A DNA stretch of 7,425 bases from JBFIHZ01 sp041601535. GTDB lineage: Bacteria; Pseudomonadota; Gammaproteobacteria; Xanthomonadales; SZUA-36. Where the stretch lies: contig JBFIHZ010000199.1 of NCBI GenBank assembly GCA_041601535.1, positions 1-7,425 on the forward strand. The letters run 5' to 3'. Position numbers and translations under genes: made by a program. Under the pieces are notes generated by a model. That model saw nothing but the letters and a program-made list of their open reading frames with translations. It did no database searches and was not told the DNA's origin. Shown here in pieces: positions 5,880-7,425 of the stretch (positions are counted from its first letter, which is position 1; the number at the start of each line of letters is the position of its first letter).

Positions 5880-7425
5880 TCAGGAAGCCAGTTCCGCCAG
5901 GGTCTGTTGCAACCTTGCCACATTAACCGGCTTGATCATATGCTGGTCGAAGCCGGCTTCCAGGGCGGCCTTGCGGTCGCTGTCCTGGCCATAACCGGTG
6001 AGCGCGATCAGGGTACAACGATCGTGCCCGAAGCGTTCCTCGGCACGCAGCCGGCGAGCGACCTGGTATCCATCCATTTCCGGCAAGCCAATATCCAGCA
6101 ACACCAGGTTGGGCTGGAACTCTTGCGCCACAGCCAGCGCGGTACGGCCGTCTGCTGCCACCCGGCAGCTATGGCCCCAAATACCGATCAGGGCAGACAG
6201 GGCCTTGGCGCTGTCGGCGTTATCCTCAACCAGCAATACACGAAATCCGCTTTTCGGCCTGGATTCATCCGCTGGAGCGGGCCGCTTTGCAGCAGCATCC
6301 GACCGTTCCGCGGTCAGGGGTAACCTGAGGATGAATTCGCTCCCCTGGCCCACACCCTCACTGTGCGCCTCCAGGCTGCCGCCGTGATTATCCACCAGTG
6401 ACTTGGCCAGGGTGAGGCCAATACCCAGCCCGCCCTGCCTGCGCTCCAGCGAACGAGAGCCCTGTGCGAACGGTTCAAATATACTGTCCAGCACAGCAGG
6501 CTCTATACCCTCGCCGGTATCGATCACTTTCACCAAGGCGTTTTCTCCGTCGGCCGTGGCCGTCACCCGCACCCGTCCGCCTGATGGGGTGAATTTCAAG
6601 GCATTGGACAACAGATTGCCCAGCACCTGCAGCAGGCGGTCTTCATCACCCTGCACCCAAAGCCCGTCTGACTCGACTTCTGGCGGTTCAACCTCCACGC
6701 TAAAGTCCACCGCCCCGGATTCGGCAACGGCCTTGTTTGCTTCATGCAGATGCTGTACCAGCCGCACCAGGTTGACCGGCTCGTGACGCAAGTCCATTTT
6801 GCCGCGGCTGATGCGGGCCACGTTCAGCAGATCATCCACAATGCGTGACAAGTGCTGGCTTTGCCGCTCCAGCACCTCCATGCGCTCTTCACGCTGATCA
6901 GCATCCGAGGTCTGGCGAATCAGCTCCAGAGTAGTCACCAGCGCCGACAAGGGGTTGCGCAGCTCATGCGCCAGCATGGCGAGAAACTCGTTTTTGCGGC
7001 GATCGGCTTCCGCCAACTGCGCAGCACGCTGCTGCAGGGCCTGTTCCGCGTGCCAGCGGCTGATGGCGATCCCGGCCACATAACGGGCCATTTCGGTGAT
7101 TTCTTCATCGTTCGGGCTGGGTAATCTGGGCATGTCGTAGTACATGGCTATCGAGCCCAGCACCTTGTTCTCAGCGGTAACAATGGGGTAGGACCAGCAG
7201 GCCCTCAAGCCATGGGTGAGCGCCAGTTCACGGTAATCCGCCCACAAGGGATCACTGGCAATATCCCCTACGATGACCGGACGGCCCAGGTATGCCGCGG
7301 TACCGCACGAACCCACGCTCGGCCCGACGGCAACGCCGTCAATCGCGTCGTTGTAAGCTTCGGGCAGCCGTGGTGCGGCACCCATGCGCAGCCGCTGCTC
7401 GCTGTCAAGAATCAGGATGGAGCCT
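5880..7425 (-). CDS. Hybrid sensor histidine kinase GAF-HisKA-HATPase-REC (5' end off the window)
   Basis: The frame stays open to the right edge, so the methionine at 7385 is internal and 13 further complete codons precede it. Counting from that methionine: a GAF domain fills up to about residue 110, with IDGVAVGPSVGSCGTAAYLG and later HGLRACWSYPI typical of sensor-kinase GAFs. A short helical linker follows at 112-130. HisKA has phosphoacceptor H140 in AHELRNPL (codon 6968-6966). The ATP-binding domain shows N261 (N box), DTGEG at 289-293 (G1), FEPF at 303-306 and GLGIGL at 319-324 (G2). The C-terminal receiver has acidic pair E387/D388, phosphoacceptor D431 in LLDIGLPEMDG, T463 and K485. 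All catalytic residues are intact. Phosphate would flow from H140 to D431 and on to an external HPt protein or response regulator, since no HPt or DNA-binding domain follows. The GAF ligand and any further N-terminal sensor are unknown. Probably soluble in the visible part; no membrane segment is seen. Confidence 0.95.
   Translation of the reverse strand, partial: GSILILDSEQRLRMGAAPRLPEAYNDAIDGVAVGPSVGSCGTAAYLGRPVIVGDIASDPLWADYRELALTHGLRACWSYPIVTAENKVLGSIAMYYDMPRLPSPNDEEITEMARYVAGIAISRWHAEQALQQRAAQLAEADRRKNEFLAMLAHELRNPLSALVTTLELIRQTSDADQREERMEVLERQSQHLSRIVDDLLNVARISRGKMDLRHEPVNLVRLVQHLHEANKAVAESGAVDFSVEVEPPEVESDGLWVQGDEDRLLQVLGNLLSNALKFTPSGGRVRVTATADGENALVKVIDTGEGIEPAVLDSIFEPFAQGSRSLERRQGGLGIGLTLAKSLVDNHGGSLEAHSEGVGQGSEFILRLPLTAERSDAAAKRPAPADESRPKSGFRVLLVEDNADSAKALSALIGIWGHSCRVAADGRTALAVAQEFQPNLVLLDIGLPEMDGYQVARRLRAEERFGHDRCTLIALTGYGQDSDRKAALEAGFDQHMIKPVNVARLQQTLAELAS

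Noticed and set aside
7383..7385. Methionine at 7385 as the start of the kinase
   Set aside because: The frame is open to the window edge, the residues upstream (SILILDSEQRLR) continue the GAF domain, and no ribosome binding site precedes it.

Overview
The window reads as a piece of a moderately GC-rich Gram-negative chromosome. A TonB-dependent receptor, four Sec-type signal peptides with short hydrophobic cores, a periplasmic lytic transglycosylase and a hybrid sensor kinase together suggest a proteobacterium, most likely a free-living gammaproteobacterium. The last point is an impression from the protein styles and no marker gene here settles it. No tRNA, rRNA, CRISPR array, insertion sequence or phage gene was seen.

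Layout, left to right. (1) Positions 1-526, minus strand: the first 175 residues of a TonB-dependent outer-membrane receptor, running off the left edge, with its own ribosome binding site and a likely -10 box. (2) Positions 527-864: a non-coding divergent region. (3) Positions 865-1629, plus strand: an Fe(II)/2-oxoglutarate dioxygenase of the prolyl-4-hydroxylase type carrying an N-terminal SEC-C zinc-binding motif. (4) Positions 1657-2214, minus strand: a small exported protein rich in Tyr, His, Arg and Gly, convergent with the dioxygenase. One hairpin terminator serves the convergence and overlaps the dioxygenase stop codon. (5) Positions 2480-3721, plus strand: an exported sialidase-fold (BNR/Asp-box) protein with a CDCC motif. 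(6) Positions 3808-5640, minus strand: a 610-residue exported protein with a C-terminal SLT lytic transglycosylase domain and a long N-terminal part I do not recognise. (7) Positions 5880-7425, minus strand: the C-terminal part of a GAF-HisKA-HATPase-REC hybrid histidine kinase, running off the right edge.

No two genes are tightly coupled. Every gene has its own intergenic gap (28-338 bases) and most neighbours are divergent or convergent, so this looks like separate transcription units rather than an operon. The shared theme is the cell envelope: five of the six genes are either exported or, for the kinase, concerned with sensing. The most distinctive items are the SEC-C/dioxygenase fusion beside a TonB receptor, the cysteine cluster in the sialidase-like protein, and the large unassigned region of the transglycosylase. 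I do not see convincing evidence for a new multi-gene defence or mobile system.
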